Positions 6,176 through 13,162 of a stretch of DNA of 14,768 nt are shown piece after piece. Position 1 is the stretch's first letter. Every line of letters starts with the position of its first letter. The position numbers and the translations under genes were made by a program. The DNA comes from UBA877 sp035506155 (GTDB taxonomy: Bacteria > Chloroflexota > Anaerolineae > Anaerolineales > Villigracilaceae), in NCBI GenBank assembly GCA_035506155.1, contig DATJPX010000146.1, forward strand, positions 1-14,768, given 5' to 3'. Below the pieces are notes generated by a model. It did not search any database. It was not told where the DNA came from and saw only the letters and a program-made list of their open reading frames with translations.

Positions 6176-6487
6176 TTATTTCTCTCTCCTCCCGAAATAG
6201 ACGGCCAGAATGACCGACATGCAGAGTATCCCCGCTGCCACGACCAGGGCGTCGGGCGAGGGCGCCAGGCCGAAATGGCCCAGGCCGGCCAACAGCCCAT
6301 ATCCGATGAAGAAATTCGCCAAGCCCCAGAGCACATTTGTCGGCGGTCGGGATTCGCCCCGCCCGGGCGGGCTGGCGAACGGGGACGGGAAGCGCCGCCC
6401 GGAGACGCCGTTGACGAAATGGGGGACGCCGTTGGCCAGGAACATCCCGGCGAAAAAATGGGCCAGGTAGACAGGCCAGGCCATCAT
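6176..6487 (-). CDS. Small multi-pass membrane protein, 103 aa
   Basis: Three hydrophobic segments are visible: about residues 3-20 (WPVYLAHFFAGMFLANG), 52-70 (NVLWGLANFFIGYGLLAG) and 78-97 (ALVVAAGILCMSVILAVYF). Between the first two is a polar loop with NGVPHFVNGVSGRRFPSPFA and a P/G-rich stretch. The loop and NVLWG look like the conserved core of a widespread family of small uncharacterised membrane proteins; I cannot name a function. The two ATGs at 6487 and 6484 follow directly on the stop of the PPOX gene, so the two are almost certainly co-translated. A possible minus-strand -10 (GATAAT, 6143-6138) for the next gene lies after its stop. Confidence 0.75.
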   Translation of the reverse strand: MMAWPVYLAHFFAGMFLANGVPHFVNGVSGRRFPSPFASPPGRGESRPPTNVLWGLANFFIGYGLLAGLGHFGLAPSPDALVVAAGILCMSVILAVYFGRREK

Positions 6488-6910
6488 CTATTCCTTCTTC
6501 TTTCGGTCCACCCGCCGGCTGTGCTGGTCGTAGGGGCTGCCTTCCAGGCCCCAGACGATGATGCGCTGCGGGGTGATCCGGAGGATGGCGTCGTCCGGGA
6601 AGAGTTCCCCGAAGATCGCGCTCGCTCCGGATGGCAGGGCTTCGGCGGTGCCGCGGATCTCGATGCCGCGCACCTGGCGGGGCGGCAGGATGTCGTCGAT
6701 CACGAAGGCAACCTGCGGATGGTTCTGCACGTTGCGGAATTTCTTGGAGGCGCTCATGAAGCGCCCGCCGATGTCGATCGTGTCGGCCTCGGGGTTGTAG
6801 CGAAACCCGACCGGCGCGTTCTGCGGCCGGCCTTGGGGATCGACCGTCGCCAGCCGGCCCAGGCGCTGGCTCTTGAGATATTCAAGCTCAGGGGCGGTGA
6901 AGACGCTCAT
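6488..6910 (-). CDS. PPOX-class F420-dependent oxidoreductase
   Basis: 140 aa with the split-barrel flavin/F420-binding fold of the pyridoxamine oxidase-like superfamily. The pattern FTAPELEYLKSQRLGRLATV, then RPQNAPVGFRYNPEADTIDIGG, SKKFRNVQNHPQVAFVIDD, RGIEIRGTAEALP and a late ITPQRIIVWGL matches the actinobacterial/chloroflexal PPOX subgroup annotated as F420-dependent. The substrate is unknown; relatives reduce small organic molecules or bind cofactor only. It starts 12 nt after the peptidase stop and directly abuts the small membrane protein gene, giving a three-gene unit. Confidence 0.85.
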   Translation of the reverse strand: MSVFTAPELEYLKSQRLGRLATVDPQGRPQNAPVGFRYNPEADTIDIGGRFMSASKKFRNVQNHPQVAFVIDDILPPRQVRGIEIRGTAEALPSGASAIFGELFPDDAILRITPQRIIVWGLEGSPYDQHSRRVDRKKKE

Positions 6911-6922
6911 ATCTTCCCGATC

Positions 6923-8170
6923 TTATTTTTTCCAGTGCTTCATCTTCAGGACGAAATCGTACGGATATTCGGCCAGCTTTTCCATCTTCCCATCCGGGCG
7001 GACCCAGTAAGTGTCTTCGATCCGCACGCCCATGCCGCGGTCGGGGTAGTACAGCCCCGGCTCGATCGTCATGATCACTCCAGGCTTGAGGATGTTATCA
7101 TCGGTGGCGGTCAGGCCGGACCAGGGGCGCTCATGGATGTTCAGGCCGACGCCGTGTCCTAATGAATGGACGTATCCCTCCATCGGAGCGGGGGTGTGCA
7201 GCGGGGTCGGGTGCCCGTTCTTCTCGTATTCCTCGCAGACCAGGCGCTGGTAATCCTTGAACGGGGCGTTCAGGTCGAGGTTTTCGGTCACTTTGTCGTA
7301 AATCGCTTTGACCTCGTCGTAAAGTTTCTGCGCGTCCGGGGTCGCATAGCCAAGACTCCAGGTGCGCGTGAAATCATAAAAATAGCCGCCGCCGGCTTCG
7401 CATGGATAGATGTCGAAGACGATCGTCTGGCCGAGCCGAAGCAGGTCGTTGGGCGTCCCGGCGGAGTGGGGCACGCCGGCGTCCCGCCCCATGGCGAAGA
7501 TCGTCCCCTCGGGGTTTTCGGCGCCCAACTCGGCGATCCACAGGTTGATCCGGGATTTGACTTCCCCGATGGTCAGCGGGGTGCCATCCTCTTTCAGCAA
7601 AACCTCGTCAGCGCCGACCTGGCAGCCGGTCAGGTATTCGGCTACCCGCCTGACCACCTCGGTCGTGACCGCGCCCATCTTGCGGATGCGATCTACCTCG
7701 GCCTCGTCCTTGGTTTCCATGGCTTTCATGAAGAGCGAGTCGTCACGCGTCTCGCCGACCAGTTCGAGGTCCGGGAGGAGCTTATTCAAGTGCGAGAAGA
7801 CCGTCCAGGCGGAGCCAAGCTCGGTATTGCCGTACAGGCCGATGCGGCCGTGGATATCCTGGTCGATGAGCATGCGCTGGTAGCGCAGCGCCGCCGCCAG
7901 GGCGGGATCCCCGCCGGCTTCTTTGAGCAGGCTTTCGTAGTTATATGTGCTATAAGGAATGATCTTCAGCCCGGAGTGGGCGGCCTCTTCGCGTTCCATG
8001 TCATTGCAGTATAGGACGGCTTCGTGGCCGCGTTTCTTGAGCAGGGTCGCCGCGGCGACATGCCCACCCCCGGTCAGGTAATACATGGGCGGATTGTGGT
8101 CTGCATTTCCGGTGACGAGCAGGGCATCCAGCTTCTTGGATTTCATGAGAGCATCGAGGTCGGATTTCAT
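6923..8170 (-). CDS. M24-family metallopeptidase (Xaa-Pro aminopeptidase-like)
   Basis: 415 aa with the creatinase-type N-terminal domain (to about residue 150) and a pita-bread C-terminal domain. All five metal ligands of the dinuclear site are present: D253 and D266 (FDIYP...YDFTR), H339 (HSLGHGVG), E370 (IEPGLY) and E385 (VRIEDTYWV). It is therefore expected to be an active cytoplasmic metallopeptidase acting on Xaa-Pro peptides; the exact specificity is not predictable. I chose the ATG at 8170 because AGGAG (8179-8183) lies 8 nt upstream; a longer reading adds nine residues without that signal. It is the first gene of the unit that continues with the PPOX and membrane protein genes. Confidence 0.92.
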   Translation of the reverse strand: MKSDLDALMKSKKLDALLVTGNADHNPPMYYLTGGGHVAAATLLKKRGHEAVLYCNDMEREEAAHSGLKIIPYSTYNYESLLKEAGGDPALAAALRYQRMLIDQDIHGRIGLYGNTELGSAWTVFSHLNKLLPDLELVGETRDDSLFMKAMETKDEAEVDRIRKMGAVTTEVVRRVAEYLTGCQVGADEVLLKEDGTPLTIGEVKSRINLWIAELGAENPEGTIFAMGRDAGVPHSAGTPNDLLRLGQTIVFDIYPCEAGGGYFYDFTRTWSLGYATPDAQKLYDEVKAIYDKVTENLDLNAPFKDYQRLVCEEYEKNGHPTPLHTPAPMEGYVHSLGHGVGLNIHERPWSGLTATDDNILKPGVIMTIEPGLYYPDRGMGVRIEDTYWVRPDGKMEKLAEYPYDFVLKMKHWKK

Positions 8171-8274
8171 TCGGGTTACTCCTAAAGAGCAGTGCAAATG
8201 GTGCGAAGTGGCGGATGACTCGAAAAATCGTTATACCGTCGGGAAGTTTTTCTGCCTTGCAGGGTGCTGAATCT

Positions 8275-8308
8275 CAAAAGCAGGGAAGATGGTCAATCGT
8301 CCTCTGCT
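8275..8308 (-). terminator. Possible terminator of the squalene/phytoene synthase gene
   Basis: Read on the minus strand, AGCAG-A-GGA pairs with TCC-CTGCT (8308-8300 with 8286-8279; one bulged base) and is followed by TTT. It lies about 95 nt after the stop of the gene at 8402. The stem is imperfect and the U tract short. The rest of the 231-bp gap 8171-8401 shows no ORF or repeat that I can support, apart from the peptidase RBS. Confidence 0.4.
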
Positions 8309-8401
8309 CTTGCCATTCCGCACTTTCTACCGGCAGGTTGTCCTCCCAATGTCAACACCTTGTTGAGCGGATGGAAAGATTGCGTTATTCGCGGTCGAAC
8401 T

Positions 8402-9217
8402 TTATACCTGCCCGACGATCTGCAGGACCTGTTGGCGGGTAAGCTTGGGTTGGCCGCTTTCCAGGGCTTCCAGGGTGGCTTCGGCGAGGGCGAGGGGAAT
8501 ATTGACCATGGTTTTGAACGAATCTTTGGTGATCAGGCTGATCCCATCCTTGGCCAGGTCCAGGTTCCTACGGGCGTAGTCATACATCTGCTTGTCGGTC
8601 CAGTTGGCCGGGAAGAAATTCACCCCGCGTTCGGCGTCTTCGCCCCGGTTGCGCAGGATGTTGACCGATTGCAACCCGCGTCCGAAGTGGATGGCGGCCA
8701 GGCGGTCGACCTGGGTGCCGTCGAACCAGGCCCATATGTCGCAGATCAACAAGCCCACGGCGCCGGCCACGCTGAAGGTATAGCTGTTCAAGTCGGCTTC
8801 ACTTTCGATCAGCCAGTTCTTTTCCACCCAGTAAGCCATGCGGTCGGCCATGGCGATGGTGGCGTCCCAGATACGCGGGGCAATGCCGGCCGGAGTATGG
8901 GCAAGCCAGTCCCCGATGCGTAACGTGACTTCGGGGAGGACCTTCAGGTAGGGTGCGAAAATCCCATCCAGCAGGGAAGCATCCGCCGGGTCCTGGGAGG
9001 CAAGCTGCGCCTGCAGCGCCCAACTGAGATTGTGCAGAATCTCGGCCTTGGTTTCCTTGTCCAGGGTGGGGTGATCCTCGATCTCGTCGATCGCACGCAT
9101 GCACAAATACGCCGCGCCGATCGTCTCTTGCAGCTTGCTGGGCAGGCGAACGATGGGGATGAAAAAAGTCCGGCTGGTCTCTTTCAGTACGCGCAGAATA
9201 TCGGAATGATGAGTCAT
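8402..9217 (-). CDS. Squalene/phytoene synthase family protein
   Basis: A 271-aa all-helical head-to-head prenyl synthase. The first metal/diphosphate motif D44-EIE-D48 (RAIDEIEDH) is intact. The second motif is NILRNRGEDAERGVNFFP (about 186-203), with N190 where most members have Asp in NILRD; E193 and D194 remain. The family joins two farnesyl or geranylgeranyl diphosphates to squalene or phytoene; which product is made here is open, and no other carotenoid or hopanoid gene is in the window. It starts 35 nt after selA and lacks a strong Shine-Dalgarno, so it is probably the last gene of the selA transcript. Confidence 0.88.
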   Translation of the reverse strand: MTHHSDILRVLKETSRTFFIPIVRLPSKLQETIGAAYLCMRAIDEIEDHPTLDKETKAEILHNLSWALQAQLASQDPADASLLDGIFAPYLKVLPEVTLRIGDWLAHTPAGIAPRIWDATIAMADRMAYWVEKNWLIESEADLNSYTFSVAGAVGLLICDIWAWFDGTQVDRLAAIHFGRGLQSVNILRNRGEDAERGVNFFPANWTDKQMYDYARRNLDLAKDGISLITKDSFKTMVNIPLALAEATLEALESGQPKLTRQQVLQIVGQV

Positions 9218-9252
9218 AAAATGAAATACCTGATGGAGGATGAGTTATTGTA

Positions 9253-10638
9253 TTAACCCTGTCGGCTTTCCGGGGTTCTCTCTTTCCTGTGTAAAACATT
9301 TAACAGCCCGACCAGCAGCGCACCTTCCTGCTCGGGCAGGACCGTACGCGGGTCCAGGAGGATCCGCCCATGTTCGGTGCGGGCCAGGATGGACGGTTGT
9401 TCGCAGCGCAGCCTGGCCAGGAACCGGTCCGGTGATTTCACCTTCAGGGCGACCACGTAGGTCGGCAGGCTTTCACCCGGCAGGCTGCCTCCGCCGATCG
9501 TGGACTGGCTTTCGATGATTTCACCCTGCTCGAGCTCCAGGATCCAGGCGTCTGCCCGGGCATGGATGTATTCCGGCGTGGAGGCGATCATCCGCCAGAT
9601 GGGGATCTGCTGGACGGCCTCGTCTTTCAGATAGTGCATGAGGGTCGCCGCCAGGGCGGCCAGACAGGTCTTGTCGGCCCGCAGGGCGCGCGCCAGTGGA
9701 TGCTTTTCGATTTTCTGCAGTCGTTCACTTTTCCCGACAATGATACCAGCTTGCGGGCCGCCGAGCAATTTATCTCCCGAAAAACAGACCAGGTCGGTGC
9801 CGGCGGCCAGCGATTCCTGGACGGTGGGTTCATGGGCGAGCCCGAATCGTTCGGTCGGCAGCAGCGCCCCGGAGCCGAGGTCGTCGACGCACGGAACGCC
9901 GTGGGCGTGCGCCAGGTTGACGATGTCCTTCCATTCGGGTTCCTCGGTAAATCCGATCATCTTGAAATTCGAGCGATGGGCGTGCAGGACCAGCGCGGCA
10001 GGCTCCTGCAGGGCTTCTTCGTAGTCCTCCAGGCGCAGTTTATTGGTGGTCCCCACCTCGACCAGCTTTGCCCCGGATTGTTTCATGACATCCGGGACGC
10101 GGAATCCGCCGCCGATTTCCACCAATTGGGAGCGGGCGATGACGACACGTCCACGACCGGCCAGCGCCGAGAGGACCAGCAATACCGCTGCGGCATTGTT
10201 ATTGACCAGCATCGCCGATTCGCAGCCGGTCAGACGCCGGAGGAGCGTCTCCGCGTATGTCTGGCGGGACCCGCGTTTGCCGGTTGTCAGGTCGAGTTCG
10301 AGATTTGAATAGCCATGGGAGACCGCCTGGATGGCGGCGATGGCGGCCAGGGAAAGCGGGGCACGGCCCAGGTTCGTGTGGAGGACCACGCCGCTCGCAT
10401 TGATGACCGGCACCAGCTGGTTGGTCGTCCATTCCCCCAGGAGGCTAGCTGCCCGATTGAGAATACCCTCCCGGTCCGGGAGGGTCAGCTCGACGTTTGC
10501 CCGGGCGCGCGCCCGGATTTCATCCAGCGCGCTGTGGATAGCCTGGAGGGTCAACGGGCGGCCGTAACCCGCGATCAGTTCGGCTGCCAGTTGGGTCTGA
10601 AGCAATTGCTCGACGGAAGGGAGGCCGCGCAGGTTCAT
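9253..10638 (-). CDS. selA: L-seryl-tRNA(Sec) selenium transferase
   Basis: SelA is the PLP enzyme that converts Ser-tRNA(Sec) to Sec-tRNA(Sec) with selenophosphate. The 461-aa length matches the bacterial family (463 in E. coli). Landmarks are the N-terminal LPSVEQLL domain, VINASGVVLHTNLGRAPLS (78-96), and the PLP lysine in SGDKLLGGPQAG (K290). The ATG at 10638 overlaps the stop of the upstream gene as ATGA, so translation is coupled; a longer reading frame upstream lies inside that gene. The presence of SelA implies that selB, selC, selD and a selenoprotein should exist elsewhere in the genome; none is seen here. Confidence 0.95.
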   Translation of the reverse strand: MNLRGLPSVEQLLQTQLAAELIAGYGRPLTLQAIHSALDEIRARARANVELTLPDREGILNRAASLLGEWTTNQLVPVINASGVVLHTNLGRAPLSLAAIAAIQAVSHGYSNLELDLTTGKRGSRQTYAETLLRRLTGCESAMLVNNNAAAVLLVLSALAGRGRVVIARSQLVEIGGGFRVPDVMKQSGAKLVEVGTTNKLRLEDYEEALQEPAALVLHAHRSNFKMIGFTEEPEWKDIVNLAHAHGVPCVDDLGSGALLPTERFGLAHEPTVQESLAAGTDLVCFSGDKLLGGPQAGIIVGKSERLQKIEKHPLARALRADKTCLAALAATLMHYLKDEAVQQIPIWRMIASTPEYIHARADAWILELEQGEIIESQSTIGGGSLPGESLPTYVVALKVKSPDRFLARLRCEQPSILARTEHGRILLDPRTVLPEQEGALLVGLLNVLHRKERTPESRQG

Positions 10639-11081
10639 TCTTCGGGAGGCGGAGTCTCCTCCACCGGGGGCTGAGACTCCGTCACGGGCTTGGGCTGCCA
10701 GCGAGCCTTCTCGCGCATCCGCACCAGGTATTCGATGGCGATCAGGCCGAGCGCCAGACCCAGCCCGGACCAGAGCGTGACCAGCCGGACCTGTTGAAGC
10801 CAAGTCAGAACGGCTCCATAAACTCCCACCCAGATGGATTGGCGGACGATCACGTAAGGACCGGCGGGCGGCTCCGAGGGAAAGCGCAGGTTGAGGAACC
10901 AGGCAGCCGGCATTGCCAGGCTGGTCAGGCCGAGCGTGCCTCCGAAAAAGAGCAGCCAGCGCGCCCAGACAGTGGGTGTGAGGGTGACAATGGTAATCGC
11001 CACCGTTCCCCAGCCGATGACAAAGAGGCTGATGGCAGAGGCGAGATAGGGTTTGAAAGACGAATTAGGGCGGGCTTCCAT
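10635..11081 (-). CDS. Four-TM membrane protein upstream of selA
   Basis: 148 aa with four hydrophobic helices, roughly residues 13-35, 38-60, 72-92 and 96-116. The cytoplasmic tail is rich in Pro and Glu (about 124-148, ending TPPPEE). No catalytic motif or named family was recognised. I chose the ATG at 11081; a longer frame reaches into the intergenic region but crosses a perfect TATAAT. The stop overlaps the selA start (ATGA), so the two are translated together. A functional link with selenocysteine is not established. Confidence 0.75.
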   Translation of the reverse strand: MEARPNSSFKPYLASAISLFVIGWGTVAITIVTLTPTVWARWLLFFGGTLGLTSLAMPAAWFLNLRFPSEPPAGPYVIVRQSIWVGVYGAVLTWLQQVRLVTLWSGLGLALGLIAIEYLVRMREKARWQPKPVTESQPPVEETPPPEE

Positions 11082-11091
11082 ATTGTTGTGA

Positions 11092-11097
11092 ATTATA
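11092..11097 (-). promoter_or_regulatory. -10 box for the selA transcript
   Basis: A perfect TATAAT on the minus strand, 10 nt before the ATG at 11081. Transcription would start about 3-5 nt before the start codon, giving a leaderless or nearly leaderless mRNA, which also explains why no Shine-Dalgarno is present. No -35 match was found at the proper spacing. This promoter is divergent from the rsgA promoter. Confidence 0.55.
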
Positions 11098-11161
11098 CAC
11101 CCGCCTTTTTTTATCCCCGGTAGGTCATTGGTGTGACCCGATTCGATTTTCCAACCAAGGG

Positions 11162-11190
11162 TTGACAATCCTAATTCGTCGTGATAAAGT
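11162..11190 (+). promoter_or_regulatory. Strong promoter of the rsgA leader
   Basis: A perfect -35 TTGACA (11162-11167), an ideal 17-bp spacer, and TAAAGT (11185-11190, four of six -10 matches). The predicted start is near 11197. It is the best -35 in the window and drives a leader of about 280 nt that runs through two terminators before rsgA. Confidence 0.7.
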
Positions 11191-11234
11191 TGCCCCGTTC
11201 CAAATCATCCTACGAAAGGAGCGCGCAGAGTTTT

Positions 11235-11279
11235 ATGTTTAGTATGGCATCGGTGGTTGTCTTCTCTGTGCGCCTGTGA
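11235..11279 (+). CDS. Putative 14-aa leader peptide of rsgA
   Basis: ATG to TGA encodes MFSMASVVVFSVRL. A full Shine-Dalgarno AAAGGAG is at 11215-11221, but 13 nt from the ATG, longer than ideal; a partial GAG lies closer at 11228-11230. Codons 11-14 and the stop form segment 2 of the attenuator. A ribosome at the start codon would cover segment 1, freeing segment 2 to form the antiterminator; a ribosome at the stop would cover segment 2 and favour termination. The valine run and short hydrophobic composition recall arrest peptides, but no named arrest motif is present. Confidence 0.42.
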   Translation: MFSMASVVVFSVRL

Positions 11280-11317
11280 TTCGAGCCTGATCAGGTTCCT
11301 GCCTGCTTAGACATTCG

Positions 11318-11348
11318 GCCACGGGCGCACAAGTGCCCGTGGCTTTTT
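11318..11348 (+). terminator. Intrinsic terminator 1 in the rsgA leader
   Basis: GCCACGGGC (11318-11326) pairs perfectly over 9 bp with GCCCGTGGC (11335-11343) around an 8-base loop, followed by TTTTT (11344-11348). The 5' arm and loop also pair with the upstream leader ORF, which would prevent termination. Confidence 0.8.
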
Positions 11349-11419
11349 ATTAAGTGCTCGCCAACGGTCTGGCTGTGCGCGCCCATGCGCCAGCTTGGCG
11401 ACCAAGAGAGACTGTTCTT

Positions 11420-11457
11420 CCGGCCACGGGATTGAGATCCTGTGGCCGGTTTGTTTT
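11420..11457 (+). terminator. Intrinsic terminator 2 in the rsgA leader
   Basis: CCGGCCACGGGAT (11420-11432) pairs over 13 bp (one G-U) with ATCCTGTGGCCGG (11437-11449) around TGAG, followed by TTTGTTTT. It lies 22 nt before the rsgA ATG. Its 5' arm shares the GGCCACGGG core of terminator 1, so it can also pair with the 3' arm of terminator 1 when that arm is free. Confidence 0.78.
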
Positions 11458-11479
11458 AAGCAAGGTTAGGTATTTTAAG

Positions 11480-12508
11480 ATGGACATCAGCTACACCCTA
11501 TCCCATGACCAGGGTATCGTGGTCAGGAAAAATGTCAGCACTTGCCACGTCCGCACGGACGGACGGGTGCTGCCCTGCGCGGTTTCATCCCAGCTGCGCA
11601 AGCAATTGTACTATTCGGGCGACAACCCGAACCTCCGGCATCACAGCGTCCGGGCCGTCAGGGAATTGGATCACGTGGATCCCTTGGCGGTCGGCGACAT
11701 GGTCCGGTTTGTCGACGCCGGCGACGGCACGGGCATGATCGTCGAAGTGCTGCCGCGCCGCAACCGGCTGGCCCGCCGCGACCCGGCCCCGGGCACCCAT
11801 GTCTTCGAGCAGGTCATCGTCGCCAACGTGGATATCATCCTGCCAGTCTTCGCCGCAGCCAACCCGACCCCCAAATGGGCCATGCTCGACCGTTACCTGG
11901 CCTCGATCGAATCGCTGGATCTTTCGGCGATGATCGTCATCACCAAACTCGATCTGGTCCGAGGTCCCGAGGGCCGCCTGGATGAAGAACTCCTTGAAGG
12001 CGTCGAGGAATACCGTCGGATCGGTTATCCCGTCCTGCTGACCAGCGCGTTTACCGGCGAAGGCCTGGACGAGCTTCGCCAGGCCCTGAAAGGCCGCCTC
12101 TCGGCTTTTGTCGGCAAATCCGGGGTTGGGAAGACGGCCCTGCTGAACGCCCTCGAGCCCGGCCTTGGCCTGCGCGTCGGCGCCGTCGGCAAGGGACAAA
12201 TCGGCAAAGGCAGGCATACGACCACCGGCGCGGAAATGGTTCCGCTGAGTTTTGGCGGTGACATCGTCGACACGCCGGGGATGCGCGAGTTCGGCCTGCA
12301 CGACATGGGCGACGACGATCTGGCCCTGTTTTTCCCGGAGATGCGTCCGTTCGTCGGGCGCTGCCGGTTTGGACTGGACTGCCGGCACGACGAAGAACCC
12401 GGCTGCGCCGTTCGCAAAGCGGTCATGGCTGGAACGATCAGCCCACATCGCTATCGAAGTTATTTACGAATGAATGAGGAACTGTACCATGGGAACACCC
12501 ATTTTTAA
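11480..12508 (+). CDS. rsgA: Ribosome small-subunit GTPase RsgA
   Basis: RsgA is a circularly permuted GTPase that acts in late 30S ribosomal subunit maturation. The 342-aa protein has an N-terminal OB fold. The G motifs follow in permuted order: G4 TKLD (155-158), G5 TSAFTGEG (188-195), G1 GKSGVGKT (212-219), a basic switch region (GKGRHTTTG) and G3 DTPG (264-267). The C-terminal zinc finger has C295, C301, H303 and C309. The ATG at 11480 has AGGTTAGG 9 nt upstream; the frame extends to a GTG at 11354, but that would translate terminator 2. Expression should depend on the two leader terminators. The RNHCP gene overlaps its 3' end. Confidence 0.96.
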   Translation: MDISYTLSHDQGIVVRKNVSTCHVRTDGRVLPCAVSSQLRKQLYYSGDNPNLRHHSVRAVRELDHVDPLAVGDMVRFVDAGDGTGMIVEVLPRRNRLARRDPAPGTHVFEQVIVANVDIILPVFAAANPTPKWAMLDRYLASIESLDLSAMIVITKLDLVRGPEGRLDEELLEGVEEYRRIGYPVLLTSAFTGEGLDELRQALKGRLSAFVGKSGVGKTALLNALEPGLGLRVGAVGKGQIGKGRHTTTGAEMVPLSFGGDIVDTPGMREFGLHDMGDDDLALFFPEMRPFVGRCRFGLDCRHDEEPGCAVRKAVMAGTISPHRYRSYLRMNEELYHGNTHF

Positions 12509-13013
12509 TATCCCCTCTGTCGGGGGACGGACCAGGCCGCGCGCCTCCCATTCACACGGGGCACGCGCCGGCCGGCGCCAGACGGACGAGGGCTTTTTAT
12601 GCAAACACTGCCACAATTACGTGTGCTCGGCAGCGGCGCTGAGCGGCGTCCAGAACCGCAACCACTGTCCATACTGCCTGTGGTCGCGTCACCTGGATTT
12701 GATCGAGGCCGGCGACCGGCTGTCTGCCTGCAAGGCGCTGATGCGCCCGATCGGGCTGACGTTCAAGGCAACCAACAAGCGCTATGGTCCCGGCCGCGGT
12801 GAATTGATGCTGATCCATTTGTGCATCGAATGCGAAGGCCTCTCGATCAACCGGATTGCCGCCGACGATGATCCGCAGGACGTTTTCGCCGTCTTCGAAA
12901 TTTCTTCCCGGCTGGATATGCCCAGTCTGGCCGTCAGAGGCATCCTTCCCCTGACGGCCGGGGACAGCGAGCTGGTTCGGGCCCAGTTGTTCGGCGCCCG
13001 GATCGGCGGTTGA
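12489..13013 (+). CDS. RNHCP domain zinc-binding protein
   Basis: 174 aa. After a basic, low-complexity N-terminus (residues 1-33) comes the RNHCP signature RNHCPYCLWSRHLD (57-70). Paired cysteines suggest zinc sites: C38/C41, C60/C63, C81, C112/C115. The layout (TDEGFLCKHC, RNHCPYC, ALMRPIGL, HLCIEC) matches the RNHCP family, whose function is not known. About 40 residues beyond the usual domain form a C-terminal extension. The ATG at 12489 lies inside rsgA (20-nt overlap) with AGGA 8 nt upstream; an alternative ATG at 12474 lacks such a site. Coupling to rsgA suggests a role with ribosomes or RNA (inference). Confidence 0.88.
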   Translation: MGTPIFNIPSVGGRTRPRASHSHGARAGRRQTDEGFLCKHCHNYVCSAAALSGVQNRNHCPYCLWSRHLDLIEAGDRLSACKALMRPIGLTFKATNKRYGPGRGELMLIHLCIECEGLSINRIAADDDPQDVFAVFEISSRLDMPSLAVRGILPLTAGDSELVRAQLFGARIGG

Positions 13014-13048
13014 TCCTTTCCAGCCAGTCCGATCTACCCATATTGACG

Positions 13049-13084
13049 AAAATCCCCGACACAGTGAGTGACGGGGATTTTTTT
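13049..13084 (+). terminator. Intrinsic terminator after the rsgA operon
   Basis: AAAATCCCCG (13049-13058) pairs perfectly over 10 bp with CGGGGATTTT (13072-13081), loop of 13 bases, with a run of seven T at 13078-13084. It lies 35 nt after the RNHCP stop and separates that operon from the small gene at 13163. Confidence 0.85.
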
Positions 13085-13162
13085 CTGGGAAGGTTGCCGA
13101 TCCAATCGGCTTGTGTCCTTCAGTTCAGTATGCTACACTTACCGGGATTGGAATTATGGAAA

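Larger units (their letters stand above)
11197..11457 (+). promoter_or_regulatory. Tandem attenuator leader of rsgA
   Basis: Six segments can pair in two mutually exclusive ways. Off state: 1:2 (11221-11230 with 11264-11273, 10 bp), 3:4 (terminator 1) and 5:6 (terminator 2). On state: 2:3 (TGTGCGCCTGTG 11267-11278 with CACGGGCGCACA 11320-11331, 12 bp, one G-U) and 4:5 (CCCGTGGC 11336-11343 with GCCACGGG 11423-11430, 8 bp). Each antiterminator stem encloses a small local hairpin (11283-11298; 11358-11401). A short ORF (11235-11279) overlaps segment 2 and its ribosome would cover segment 1, so leader translation probably sets the state. The pairing was found by eye; the control mechanism is inferred. 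No known riboswitch or T-box core is seen. Confidence 0.6.

Noticed and set aside
6155..7162. Plus-strand ORF across the PPOX and peptidase genes (335 aa)
   Set aside because: It spans two recognised minus-strand genes and their gap, with no domain of its own.
9240..9518. Plus-strand ORF over the end of selA
   Set aside because: No motif and antisense to selA.
10639..10803. N-terminal extension of SelA by 55 residues
   Set aside because: It overlaps the upstream membrane protein gene in another frame and is Gly/Arg-rich filler; the ATGA overlap start gives the normal SelA length.
11197..11348. 6S RNA, T-box or known riboswitch
   Set aside because: The ends do not pair into a long 6S-type rod, no T-box AGGGTGG core is present, and no riboswitch signature was recognised; the alternative terminator pairing explains the sequence better.
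11354..11479. GTG-initiated N-terminal extension of rsgA
   Set aside because: It would translate the whole of terminator 2 and lacks a ribosome binding site; the ATG at 11480 has one and gives the normal RsgA N-terminus.
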